Below, piece by piece: positions 46,634-58,182 of a stretch of 64,000 bases of DNA (positions are counted from its first letter, which is position 1; the number at the start of each line of letters is the position of its first letter). Source of the DNA: Heligmosomoides polygyrus polygyrus (Eukaryota > Nematoda > Chromadorea > Rhabditida > Heligmosomidae); the NCBI GenBank assembly GCA_947396885.1, contig OX377204.1, forward strand, positions 26,357,706 through 26,421,705. The letters run 5' to 3'. The notes below the pieces were generated by a model. The model saw only the letters and a list, made by a program, of their open reading frames with translations, was not told the DNA's origin and did no database searches. A program made the position numbers and the translations under genes.

Positions 46634-48180
46634 CCAGACGTTCAAGGGCCTGCCAGCCGCCAAACGTCTGGTTGGGGCTTCGCCCCAAACCCGGAGGATG
46701 GAACACCCCGAACGTCTTCTCCTCTTTAGTAAAAAAAAACGGTGCAATCCTAGTTGGTGGTGGCCGCTACTAAACGATTTTCCACATAACGAAACCCAAT
46801 AAATAGCCAACAACATATAGAACTAGGTAATCTATACCAACCTAGTTGCCTAGGTAGGCTCAGTTTCCGAGTTCCTAGTCGGGAGGGGAATCTTAAAGTA
46901 CTGTTCTCGGTGCAAATCTAGTAAGACTGCACCCCATTACTATTACATTTGCGTCGAGAACGGATCATATTCTAGCAGATAAAACATCATTGTATTAATG
47001 TATTAAAGTAAAATAGGTGAAGACACCACTAATCAATTAAAACTTTTGGACACAGACAATACAATGTACTTCACGTCCTAATCATTTGCGAACGTACCGA
47101 CCTAGCTTACGAATATAAGCTCATGATCTCATGTCCCTTGTGTTACTTATTTTGAATTCTTCAATGTAGTCACTTCCTATGGAATGAGTGAACCTAACAT
47201 AGTTCAATACTGAACACATTCAGTTCCCATGAAATCGTTCAAGAGCGGCCACCACCAACTAGGATTGCACCCAAAAAACTGTTTTTGTTATATAGAATGG
47301 TATAGCGGAATTGGGCAAAACAAGTCCATCACCTGCACTGGACCCCCCCCCCCCTTAACTGGTGCCTTATCACTGGTTCCCCTTTATTGTCAGCCCTTTT
47401 CCGGTTCACCCTTCACTGGTCCCCCTTCCCCTTCGTCGGTCCCTACTACTGCTTCTACCTTCACTGGACCTCCCTTTACTGGTCCCCTCTTCGCTGGTCA
47501 TCATATCCTTCACCGATCCCCATTACTGGTCTCACTTTTATTCATCAACCCTTTTCCGGTCCCCCTTCACTGACCCCTTCCCCCCATTCACCGCTCCCCA
47601 TTACTGGTACCTTCCTAACAGGTCCCCCTTCACCTGGTTCCCTCTTTCACTGGTCAACCTTCTATCGGTCCCCCTTCACTGGACCCCTCCCCCCTCCTTC
47701 CCGGTCCCCCCTTCACTGAACTCCTCCCACCTCCTTCACCGGTCCCCATTGCTGGTCCCACCTTCACTGGTAACACGTCGTCTGAATCCGGAACCCTCGC
47801 GCAACATTGGTGACACCTCTCGTCAACCCAAACATCCTTGGTGGGACATCGGTGACACGTCTTCTGAACCCAGACACCAGTTGACCCACCTCGCTGACAC
47901 CTCTTCTAAACCCGGACGCTTGTTGAAGGAGGTGGGGGACATCTCTTCCCAACCCGCATCTCCCTTGCGCAGCATCGGTGACATGCCGTCTGAACATGGA
48001 CGCCTATCGACAACTTCAACAGTTGACAACTGCTGACAACTACAACACCCCCCCCCCTTCCCCATACTTCCTCCCAACACACTCCTTCAGATGTTCTGGG
48101 CAAACAAACGCACACACACACACACACACACGCTCACTCACACACAGACAAACGACCGTTCTCGGTTATATATAGTAGGA
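46634..48180 (-). mobile_element. Helitron-like satellite element, copy 4
   Basis: Reverse orientation. The 5' end is at 48180 (TCCTACTATATATA after A) and the 3' palindrome end at 46634 (CTGG before T). The minisatellite occupies about 47765-48005 and the ACTGGT-type array about 47340-47760. A (CA)n tract occurs at about 48105-48145. The 224-codon frame at 47362-48036 runs through both arrays and is a by-product of the repeats. Confidence 0.7.
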
Positions 48181-50050
48181 TATTGGCTTCGCAAGGAGCT
48201 GTAACTTGAAGAACCTAAATGCCACGTCCCATCCCTCTCCAGAACCGTACTTCCTTGCAGATACAAAAAAAACAGCAACATAAAAGACAACGGGAAGTTT
48301 AGATTTCATACATCATCAAAATTCGAATAGCGGTATGTTGGAATCTATGTTTCAAGCTATGACATTTCCTTTCCTTTTCCCTTTTTGCTTTTAGTTTTCG
48401 TTTTTCTCTGTTTCTTATGCCTTGCTTCTCTCCGTGGACCCAAAAGTGACCCTAAGCGAAAAAAGAACAAATACCCTTTCAAGGTCATCAGCCATAGTGC
48501 AAGAGCGACGTCTGGCAAGCGGGAAGCTCCGTTGACTTGCTGAAAATGAGAAACACTTCCGAAGAAGTTGGTGAGGAAATAAGTGATAATAAGCGTTGGT
48601 TTTACAATTATGGCCTCTATACTTTTGCGGCAGGCCTGTAAGCGGCAGGTCGCAAAAGTTGGGTGGTATTCCGTAATGGAAGCGTGACTCATTGGGATCT
48701 ATCCTACTAGGGGAGAGGACACTTCGCTCAGCGTTTTTAACCACAACGGTAAAATCAAACGTAAACATCCCACAAAGGGGACTAATTGATATGCTTTACA
48801 AAGGTCTTTTCTTTGCAATTTCTAAGGCGCAGTGAGTGGGCCGTGCGTTTTGCTTTTCCTATGGTGTCATTCCGACTCGGATGGATTCGCGCGTTTAGTA
48901 GTTGTATCGGAGCTTCTCCACAATCCATTAACGGGGACAGAAGGCGGCAGATCTCACGAGAGGCAGAATCAACACGCAGTATGTGGCACGCTCAAGCATT
49001 TCCTTTAATCGTGCTTCAACTCTGTGATGTTACGGCACCTTGTAGCGGTTACATGCGACAGTAATACAGGGCCTTCAACTATTAAAAAACGTTATAGGCT
49101 GTCTTAACGCCTCCGCACACTTTCGCGGAAGGCGCACAAGGCCCGGGGAAATCGGGACCTGGCGTGGCTCTCCTCGCCATCTTTACCGCGCCGCACTCAA
49201 TTCATTGGGTGGCAGAGGGGAAACAATCGAGACGCTTGGTGGCAAGGTCTTCTAGCTGGGACGTCATGTGCGTGCTCAGACACCGGTGGTTGGTAGAGCG
49301 CAGGCGGAACTCTAACCGCAGCCGTGCTTGCGGAAATAGCAGTGTGGATCACTAATGTCCACCGATATGGCACGTTCCCCTCCCTCCCCCCACCCCCCGC
49401 AAGTGCGGCGCGTCTGCGGCACATTGAGTTTTGCCGACAGCAGCAACCTCTGCGTCCTTATCCTGGTTAAGTATAGGGATGCCACGCTGCCCCATAATTA
49501 TGTTAAGGCTATAGGCGCGAGATTTTTTCGACCTAGAGAACAAGGATAATTAGATTCTGGGTACACATTAGAGCAATATTTCTGGCTCGAAAATTTATGC
49601 CTAATAATAGAATACTCAAAACAGCTGCGTAAAATGAACCCTCAGCGAGACCCTTAGCGCAGACAATCACATGCTCCACCTGCAAGGCAAGGTTGGAAAA
49701 GTGCATGAAGCAATTTCAGCTTCCAGAAGGCTTCGTACTTTCTTAGGGGCTTTAGGTTTTCCATGCCATCCGCTGCGTCTTGTGAGGTTCCTACACTATC
49801 TCGTTTTCGCATAAACGGACTTAAGTGCAAGAACAGTACAATTCAACGATTACTCAAGCTATTGAGGCTATCAGGTTTACAGAAAATGCTCATGTTTGAG
49901 TGTCATAGTATAGTGCGAATTTGGTTCCTGGAAATATCCCATTTTATGCACAGGAGATTCAAAGCAGAATCTACGACGTTTTTTTCCAACGATCTGCTGT
50001 GTTATCTGCTTGTTAATGGGTGTAGTTACCGGTGAGATAACATCTGATTA
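48181..50050. other. No recognisable gene
   Basis: No motif-bearing frame was found. At about 49105-49480 there are words (CTCCGCACACTTTCGCGG, GGACGCAGAGG on the reverse strand) resembling the Harbinger-like element at 52437, so a decayed relative is possible. Confidence 0.45.
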
Positions 50051-51073
50051 TTCAGCGGCCTAGCGGCCGCCAAACGTCTGGTTGGGGCTTTGCCCCCAAA
50101 CTCCGAGAATAGAACAACCCAATCTTCCTCCATTTTCCTTTAGGCCTTCTTACTCCTATTAAGTAGAAAACCGGTTTCACTGTATAGATTAGTGCAGCGG
50201 GATATGGTAGGGCAGAATCTTTACTGCTCCTATGTAGCCCATCCACCCTCTATCGCATACACGCGATTTATTCTTCGAAGTGCCCGTTCTCTACGTGGCG
50301 AGAAACAGATCATGGCAGTCCCCATCCCAAGTGCTTAGTCTGCAGGAAAATGATTAAAATTAATCAGTTCTGGCCGACAGGTCAACAACTTTTATAGTCC
50401 GACGGCAATAATACTCTCCGATTCCCATAGTCATCCTCCCTACTTCCTTCCCTCCCCTCCCCCCCCCCCCCTTCCCTGGCCCTCTAGTACTTCCTTACCT
50501 ATGCGCTGGCGAGAGTGATGTTAGTCAAGCACTCACATGGGACACTGTGTTCCGACTCACGTGTCACAACGTTGCCACGACGTCTATCACACTCCTGCAC
50601 CCTGACACACGTTTCACGACTTCAGAAATCCGACGCACATTGGACGATGCTGAGGGAAAATACTGGTCTCCTTTGCTGACCCTCTCTTCACTGGCCCCCT
50701 CCTACTGGTATCCCTACTTGGAATCCCTAGGCACGTTGGACGACATTCAGGGACGTCTTCTGAATCGCTGTACACGTTGGACGACATTTGCGGCACGTCT
50801 TCAGAATCCTGACGCACGTTGGACGACGTCTACGGCAGGTTTTTTCATTCCCGATGCTGGGCACTTGATCCTCATACATACCCTGACGCGTTGCCCGCTC
50901 AAAATATCACAAACTTTGACGATCCGGCGCCAAGGATATAGTTCGCCAGCAATCGCTCATGGTAGCTGAAAGAAAAACCGGCCGGCATACGCTGGACTGT
51001 TGTAGGCATCTCTTGGGTTCAGTCCCCCTCCCCGTGGCGGACACGTGACATTAGCCGATTATATATAGTAGGA
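50051..51073 (-). mobile_element. Helitron-like satellite element, copy 5 (3' tip lost)
   Basis: Reverse orientation. The 5' end is at 51073 (TCCTACTATATATAATCGG after A). The 3' block has CCAACCAGACGTTTGGCGGC, and the palindrome is cut after its first half near 50051. The array differs from the others: it uses a GACGCACGTTGGACGAC unit (about 50625-50830). It lies head to head with copy 6. Confidence 0.66.
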
Positions 51074-51435
51074 TATATAAAAGAGCTAGCGGTAGTGTCT
51101 GTTCTGTCGTCTGTCCGCCCGTCTCCCCATCTGGAATTCATTGAAGTCTAGTAAAAGGCGTTCGAGTGGCGTTTGGGGACGAGGTGTCATCCACGTCGTG
51201 TCGCGAGCATCAGAGGACGTGTGTGCGATATCGCACAGAGGACGTTTGCGTTGAGGGAATATGTCACCGACATCGCTCAACTGGCGTCCGGGTTTAAAGG
51301 GTGTGCTACCGATGTGCTTCAATGTGTGTCTGGGTTCAGATGACACGTTGCGCGACACCAATGTCACCTATATCATACAAGGAGCGTTCGGATTCAAACG
51401 ACGTATCATCGATGTCGTGCAAGAGGTGTACCGAT

Positions 51436-53312
51436 CAGGGTGCGCATTTAACTGTTAAGGATTCAACGAATTTACCGAATTACCGGCATTTTCGTTAAAA
51501 TCTGACTTAACGACTTAGCTGAAATTGTTAGAGATTTAACGGAATTTGTAATGGACTTTTCTCTCAATAAGTTCGTCGCTTTTACCCTTAGTCTTAACAA
51601 CTACATAATGCTGCAGGCCTCATCCTCCCGATTGGGGCTGTTCCTGAAAATCTATTGAAATCAGCAGGAATATTACAGTGTTTTCACGATATTCTCATAT
51701 CCTCCATGGCGCTTGTGAATTTTTGGAAACAGCGCATTTTGAAAATAGAAAAGTTCCTCGCCGAGCCACCAAGCACGTCAACGAATCCAGTAAAGGTCCA
51801 ACCCCCTCGTAAGATGTGCCCAAGCTCACTTGGCGCTGCTCATTCCAGAATACTTTTGCTCGCCACCTGGAACAACCGAGATGGAGAAAATGTGTTCGGT
51901 CGCTGGACGTACTTTGAACGATTTAGAAAAGCGCTAATACCAAAAATTCGGAACTCTTTTACTTCTCCTGAACGTTATCACGTTGACGATGTGTCACATC
52001 CTTTCGGCAGTGTGGGACCGTGTGACACGATGTCGAGTCACGGTGCCTACGTTGCAAAAGATGGATTGGTCCCACACACCAGGCACGTGGAAATCGTGCG
52101 CACGACGTGTTAACATTCCACTGATAGGCTTTGATTGCATTTTTGTTAACTATTTCAGTAGTTAGTGGACTGCTGCCCGCATCGAGATTGCATATGCTCG
52201 CAGAACAGTCACAAAATATGGTTTCGCACAAAGAACTAGTAAAGGGGAACTCCGGGGTCTGCCTGATTGCACATTTTAAGATGCCGTGCTGCTGGTATGA
52301 TGTGAGCTCCACCCCATTAAGTACCGTTATGTTGAATGATAATTCCGTGCCTGCTTTTATTCCACACCCTCAAGATACTTGTTGTTGAAGGCTTGCATAT
52401 TTTGCCGCCAACTCTGTGTTGATATTGAATTGCTTAAGGGCTCCGCACACTTCTGCGGCGTTGCCGCAGCCCTATCTTTCAACATGGGGCAAGGACGCAG
52501 AGGCCGCCGGCAACGGCAGCCGGCACCGTCCCGCACCAGCACACTTTTCCGGCATTGCCTCATCGACGGCAACAATGATTGAAATCATTGTTGCCGTCGG
52601 TGCGGCAATGCCACAGGCAGAGACTCTGCGCTCTAGCCGATCGCGACGGGGAACAGGAAGTGGAAACACATGCGTCCTTTAAATTAGGAGATCGATTATG
52701 GCTATCAGCTGATTATTTCTCGAGGATCCGGGCGACGTCTGGGTTGATTTCTTTCGTTCTTGTGTTGGATTTAGCTGTTTCGCTTGTTTAGTTTCCTTTT
52801 TCTAAGTTTAGTTTCCTTGGGGAGAGCTGACGTTGCCGGAGAGCTGTTGACGATGGAGATTCTCAGCTGAGTTCTTCATTCGGGCGCGCGTCTCTCATCG
52901 GAGCGCGCTTTCCTTCTATGCGAGTAGGTCCCGACTGGAGTTCGCTGCGACGGCGCCGTGCTGCGGCAACGCCAGAGAACGGGTCGTCACAGTGGGGAGG
53001 AGCGCCGCAACTTAAAGGCTCCGCTCCACTTTTGCCGGCTGCCGGCTGCGGCAACGCCGCAGAACTGTGCGGAGCCCTTTAGTTTGCATTGCAGTTACAT
53101 TCCATTTCTTGAACCTTAGCTCTTGACCTGATGAAGTTGGAACGCATAATGTTTTTCTTGATCTTTCACTTAAAATAATGTTTTGCAGCTAATTGTATTT
53201 TTTAACGAAATTTAACGAAAACTTTTTAAAATTTAAAATTTAAAATTAAATGAAATTTAACGAAAACTTTCCGTTAAAAAATTTAACGCACAGAAACTTG
53301 TATGCACCCCTG
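51436..53312. mobile_element. Non-autonomous hAT-like element, copy B
   Basis: The ends CAGGGTGCGCATTTAAC and CAGGGGTGCATACAAG are flanked by GTACCGAT (51428-51435) and GCACGGAT (53313-53320), 6 of 8 identical. The subterminal regions are full of CGTTAA/TTAACG words. Internal sequence encoding AEPPSTSTN (about 51760-51880) is shared with copy A at 6841-8244. Removing the nested Harbinger-like element leaves about 1.23 kb, close to copy A without its SINE. Confidence 0.74.
52437..53078. mobile_element. PIF/Harbinger-like non-autonomous element
   Basis: The ends AGGGCTCCGCACACTTCTGC and AGGGCTCCGCACAGTTCTGC face each other. TTA is duplicated on both sides (52434-52436, 53079-53081), the target preference of PIF/Harbinger elements. 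The interior is rich in GCCGGC/GCAACG words and has no transposase. Confidence 0.78.
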
Positions 53313-53339
53313 GCACGGATCTCGAACATGTGCAACATG

Positions 53340-54760
53340 TGCAAAGGGGACCACTAAAGGGGATACTAGTAGGCGGTGAACCAGTAAAGGGGGGGGGGGA
53401 GAGGGAGACAGGAAAGAGGTAGCAGTGAAGAGGGTCCAGTAAAGGGAGATCATTGAAGGAAGACCAGAAGAAATGGAACCAGTAATGGGGAACAGTGAAA
53501 GGGGGACCAGTAAAGAGAAGACCAGTAAGGTGGTGGGGGGGGGAGGGGAGGGGGAGAGTAATGAAGGGAACAGTGAAGGAGGACCAACAAAGGTGGGACC
53601 TTTAATAGAGGACTACTGAAAAGGAGGGGATCCGGGGATCCAGTGAAGGAAACCAATAAAGGGGAACCACTAAGGTGGGGGGGGGGTACCAGTGAGGGGG
53701 ACCAGTTAGAAGGCGTCCAGTAAGGAGGGACCAGTAAAGGGGAGAGAGAAGGTTGGAACAGTAATGCGGTCTAGTGAAGAAAGACCGGTAAAGGCGGTCA
53801 AGTGAACAGAGGATAACTAATGGGAGACCAGTTAAGGGAGGTCCAGTAATAGGGACCAGTAAAGAAGGTACAGCAAAAGGAGGACCATTAAAGTGTGAGG
53901 GGTCCCTGAAGGGGGTACCAGTGAAGGGACCAGGGAAGGTGGGACCAGTAAAGGGAGCCGAGTTAAGAGGGAGGCCGGTAGGGGGGAAGGCCTGTAAAGA
54001 TGGAACCGTTGATCGGGGACTAGTAAAGGGAAGACCAATAAAGGAGGCGAGCAAGGTTAGGGAGGACGGGAGGAGGTACCAGTGAAGGGAATCCAGTAAA
54101 AGGGGCCATTAAAGGGACGACCAGTAAAAGTAGGACCAGTAATGGGAGAACCGTGAAAGCGGGACCAGTAGCGGGAAAGCCAGTAAGGTGGTGGGGGGGT
54201 ACCAAGGGGAACAGTGAAGGGGCACCAGTAAAGGTGGGACCATTAATTGAAGTGAAGGGGGAGGGGGTCCAGTGAAGGGAGACCAGTAAGGAGGGGGGGG
54301 GGGAAGACAAGAAGGGATTCTATTGAAGTTGATCAGTGAAGGGGAACCAATAAGATGGGGATACCAATGAAGGAGAACAGTGAAGGGGACTAGTAATGGT
54401 GGGACCATTAACTGGGCCCAGTGAAGGGAGACCGGTATGGTGGGTGGAGGGGAACAGGAAAGGGTACCAGTGAAGTTGATCACTAAAGAGGGACCAGTAA
54501 AGGGAAGACCAGTAAGGTGGGGGACCAGGAAAGTGGTACCAGTGAAGGGTACCAGTGAAGAGGTGACCAGTAACGGGGACCAGAGAAGAGGGGACTAGTG
54601 AAGAGGGAAGAGGGAAGAAGTAAAGGGGACCAGTGGAGCCGAGACCAGTAAGGGGTCCAGTAAGAGGACCAGTAAAGGGGAGGGGAGGGGGGGGGGAGTG
54701 GGTGTGATAGGGATTAGTAAAAGGGGACCAGTGAAGGAGACCAGTAAGGGCGGACCAGGA
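53340..54760 (+). repeat. ACCAGT/GGGG degenerate tandem array, purine-rich
   Basis: A 1.4-kb run of 12-13-base words such as GACCAGTAAAGGGG, ACCAGTGAAGGG and ACCAGTAATGGG. One strand is almost all purine apart from the CC and T of each unit. It interrupts nothing and codes for nothing credible. It is the second tandem component of the satellite element family. Confidence 0.85.
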
Positions 54761-55291
54761 CTTTTCCCAATATCGTCCAACTATCGGGCTTAAGAAGACA
54801 TGCTAATGACCTGGTGCCACGTGCGTCGGGGTGCAGAAGTTGTGTCGTAGACGTCGTGGCAGCATCGTTACACGTGCGCTTAGACTCGGCGAATGTGTCA
54901 CAGACGTTATGCTACATGCGTTCGGAAAGCAATAAGGGAAATATTATTCCCGTCGAACAGTTAACGGTATAAAGCGGTCTACCAATACCGATTAATTTCA
55001 TTTATGTTTCCGCAGATTAACCACTTCTTATTGAGACTCTGACAATCTGTTTTTCGCCACGTAGAGAACGTGTATTTCAAAGAATAAATTGCCTAGGTAC
55101 GATAGGGGTGGCTAAGCCCTATAGGAGCAGTTTCGAAGATTCTGCCCTACTGTCCTGCTATACTTCTCCATGTAGTGAAGAGTTTTTTTTTACTGTAGTG
55201 AAAGTAAGATTGTATAAAGAGGAGGAGGGGCTCTATTGTTGGAATTTGGGGGCGATGCCGCCAACCAGACGTTAAGCCGCTTAACATCTGG

Positions 55292-55850
55292 TTCCTAATG
55301 TGTAACACAAGTATCAGTGAAATATAAGAAGCGGGGTAATAAGCCAGATTGCCAACTTCGGGACCAGAGAAGCAACACGTAGGCTCTTGCTCGGGCCGTG
55401 CGAAATACGTCATAACAAAAATGCCGTTTGACAGGTTCATGTTTCGAGTGAATGAAGACAGTTAGTTCAACATGATTTCGATGATTTTCCTGACATGGAT
55501 TCGGATAGTAGAGTCCGTCCCTCCTTTGCGAAAAATATCCTAAAAACATCGTTTATAGAATACAAATTTGACATTTAAATTTCTAAGGATCTGTATTGAA
55601 AACATGCGTAACTACATAATTGACAATCCACGTGATCGTTGGCTGGATATCCCCCGCAAGCCGAAAAACACTGTTTAACTTGTCATGGAGCTCCACACAA
55701 TCGATTGAAAATAACTGCTCGATTAATCTGGCTTGCTTCTTGTAAAACACGTCGATTGATCAACATATTTCCCGATTCGCGATTTGAACGGTGAACCCTG
55801 GTCAGACACGATACTCCCAATCGAGGTGTTAACACATGTTAGAGGCGCCG
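55292..55850. other. No recognisable gene
   Basis: Ordinary unique-looking DNA between two satellite regions; no exon was recognised. Confidence 0.5.
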
Positions 55851-56485
55851 GTCCGAGTTGAGAAGACATCTCACCGACGGCGTTCGACAGGCGTCCGGGT
55901 TCAGAAGAAGTGTCACCGATGTCGCGCAAAGGGTGTCCGGTTCAGACGATGTGACACCGATCGGTGACCAGTGAAGAGGGGACCAGTAAAAGGAGGAGCA
56001 GTGAAGATCGGAGCGCTAATGGGGGCAAGTGAAAGGGGAGGGTCCAGTGGAAAGGGAGACCTCTAAAGGGCGACCGTGAAAAGGGATCCAGTAAAGGGAG
56101 AGCGGTAAAGGGGTAACCGTGAAGAGGGGACCTGTAATAGGTGACCAGTAATGGGGGACCATTGAAAGTGGGAACACTGAAGGGAGGGAGCAGCAAAGGG
56201 AAGGGGACCAGTGAAGAGGGGACCAGTCAGGGGGTCCAGTAAAAGAAAGGTGAAGGCGGAATCAGTACTGGAGGATCAGTAAAGGCAGGACCAGTGAAAG
56301 TGGAAGCATGGAAGAAAAGTGAACGGGGGGGGCGGTCCGGTGAAAGAGGACCTGTAAAATGAAGACCAGTAAAGGTGGGACCAGTAATGGAGGGGGGGGG
56401 GTGTGAAGAGGAAACCAATAAGAGGACCAGTGAAGGTGGGACCACTGAAGGAGGGGGGGACCAGTGTAAGCGGGGCTAGTAAACT
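55851..56485 (+). repeat. Satellite element fragment (copy 7)
   Basis: Two minisatellite units (CACCGACGGCGTTCGACAGG, CACCGATGTCGCGCAAAGGG) run straight into an ACCAGTGAAGAGGGG array. Neither defined end is present. It could be a separate truncated insertion or a duplicated piece of copy 6. Confidence 0.65.
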
Positions 56486-56679
56486 TATAATTCAAAAGGC
56501 CTAATATCTAAACTCGTGAGGAGGTCAGCCAAGTTATCAGGGTCTAGTCAAAGGTCATATCAGCGTCCCAAATGGAGGGATCGTCGGGGGTCGGGGAACG
56601 CTTCGACCAACGGGGATTTCTCCGGAGGAAGTCTACATACAAAGAGACCTTATCATGTGGGAATGTAAGGTCGCATTAA

Positions 56680-57316
56680 CCCATTGACGACCGCGCGGCC
56701 CAATTTCGGCCCGCAGTTTTTGTGTCGCGTGGGACCGCGCGGCCCAATTTTAGCCCGCGGTTTAAAAAATGTTCGCTGCGGCGCACTTCCTCGATTTTTC
56801 ATAGTTTACTAGTATTCATTAGATTCGTTGGATCCTATCAATGCTACCTGCACAGTGGTCCGAGAATCATTTACTTCTAACGAAAGCTTTGATAAAAAAA
56901 TCAGCACAACACACTATTCAAACCTCCAATAAATAGATACTACTCACGAACAGCTACGTATATCTTACAAAAATGGTCATGGTTAAGACATCTAGTCAAA
57001 TTTCTTGCGAAAAACTTGAACCCAATTTGGAAAAAATATTTCAAACACTTGCTACATCGTGTAGACATCTTATTTGCACGATTCGTGACGAACGTGCGCC
57101 CTATTCTGTGCTGACCTTTTTATAGCAGCAAATACATCTTCTACGTTTTGCTTCGAACCTGTTCCGGCCTTTTCCAATATGTGGCTCACCCATTGGAGAG
57201 GGAGCTTCATTTGGAATACCGTGAAGTAGTGAGTGCACGAGATTCGAGCCTCAAGGCGGTCCCAGCGCGCGGTCCCACGCGCCAGACCCGCGATTTGCCG
57301 CGCGGTCGTCAATGGG
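56680..57316. mobile_element. piggyBac-like non-autonomous element
   Basis: The 637-bp element sits between TTAA duplications (56676-56679 and 57317-57320). The terminal inverted repeats are CCCATTGACGACCGCGCGGC on both sides. TTAA targeting with CCC-initial repeats is the piggyBac signature. The interior shows no recognisable transposase; the minus frame 57070-57312 is unassigned. Confidence 0.85.
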
Positions 57317-57422
57317 TTAAAAAGGGCACAATCAAGACCCGCTAAGGGCCTATCGGGTAGGAATAACCGCGTGGCAGCGCAAGCCCACTGGTCGCGAGCC
57401 GCGGATCCAACATGCCACAGCT

Positions 57423-57484
57423 CGTGCCGTAGAGGGGACCTCGGCCTCCAACGATATACGGGCGGAGGTCCCCTTGCGGCACGA
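57423..57484. repeat. GC-rich hairpin
   Basis: GTGCCGTAGAGGGGACCTC and GAGGTCCCCTTGCGGCAC pair across a ~25-base loop. It is just right of the piggyBac-like element. Its role is unknown. Confidence 0.6.
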
Positions 57485-57779
57485 CAACGTCTAATTCTAG
57501 TCTAACCTAATAAACTCTTGAGGTGTGGGTAGTTTGATTGAGAATCGAACACAAAACTGCCTCGTGATGGGTAGTCTAGCGCCGTTAATAATAATCATCA
57601 TAGCTTTTAAAAATCCTATTGCCTTCCAGGTTTGGTATAAAACCTTTTTTCGGGCGACGTTTTGACGAATTCGTCTTTCTCAAGGCCTGAAGGAAGCTCG
57701 AAATGTTTTTGACTCTGTGAAATTCACTGGATCAAAAACACCGCGTCCATCTCTTTACCAGGAACAACATGCTCCCAGG

Positions 57780-57920
57780 GGCCGGATTCATCAAAGTTAC
57801 TGCAGTAACTCTGACGGAGAATCGTAAGCGAAAAGCCATATCTCTTGATAAGCCACGTTATCTGAGCTTTCTGATTACAATTCTCCGTTAACGTTGCTGC
57901 AGTAACTTTGATGAATCCCC
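57780..57920. mobile_element. GGATTCATCAAAG-type MITE inside the Penelope-like tail
   Basis: The inverted ends GGATTCATCAAAGTTACTGCAG flank a diverged core. CCCAGG occurs at both borders. The inverted Penelope copy (about 60030-60050) lacks the insertion and shows the uninterrupted sequence, which serves as an empty-site control. Confidence 0.78.
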
Positions 57921-58050
57921 CAGGAGTGCAAGAAACATTATCATCTGTGCGTTCTTACTTTCCGATCCCTCCAGCGCAAAGAAACCGGATCAGCTGGTCA
58001 CCATGGAGCAAGTGAGACCTACTGGAACGCACAAATATACTGCTCTTAGG

Positions 58051-58182
58051 GGTCGTTTAGTGTGCGCGCGGCGCGCGACGCGATGCCATGTGCAGTGGCC
58101 GAATTGATCAATCGCGTCGCTCGATCAATTTGGCCACTACAGATGCATCTTGTCGCGCGTCGCGCGCACACTAAACGACTCC
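58051..58182. mobile_element. GTTTAGTGTGCGCGC palindromic MITE
   Basis: The 132-bp near-palindrome has ends GTCGTTTAGTGTGCGCGC and GCGCGCACACTAAACGAC, with a central ATTGATCAATCGCG. It is the same family as the interrupted copy at 36053. It lies in the 3' region of the Penelope-like element. Confidence 0.82.

Larger units (their letters stand above)
51074..55291 (+). mobile_element. Helitron-like satellite element, copy 6, interrupted by hAT element B
   Basis: It begins TATAAAAGAGCTAGCGG (first few bases missing). The 42-bp minisatellite at about 51140-51430 is split by the hAT element 51436-53312. A 1.4-kb ACCAGT/GGGG array follows, then the conserved 3' block (CTACGTGG reverse words, ATTCTGCCCTACTGTCC). 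The short palindrome CCAGACGTTAAGC...CATCTGG ends before T. Without the hAT insertion it would be about 2.3 kb. Confidence 0.68.

Noticed and set aside
47362..48036. 224-codon frame, longest in the window
   Set aside because: It runs through the ACTGGT-type array and the minisatellite of satellite element copy 4; the protein is repeat-derived proline/serine/leucine sequence with no domain.
57070..57312. Minus frame as a piggyBac transposase
   Set aside because: None of the DDD transposase motifs are visible; the element is too short to encode one.
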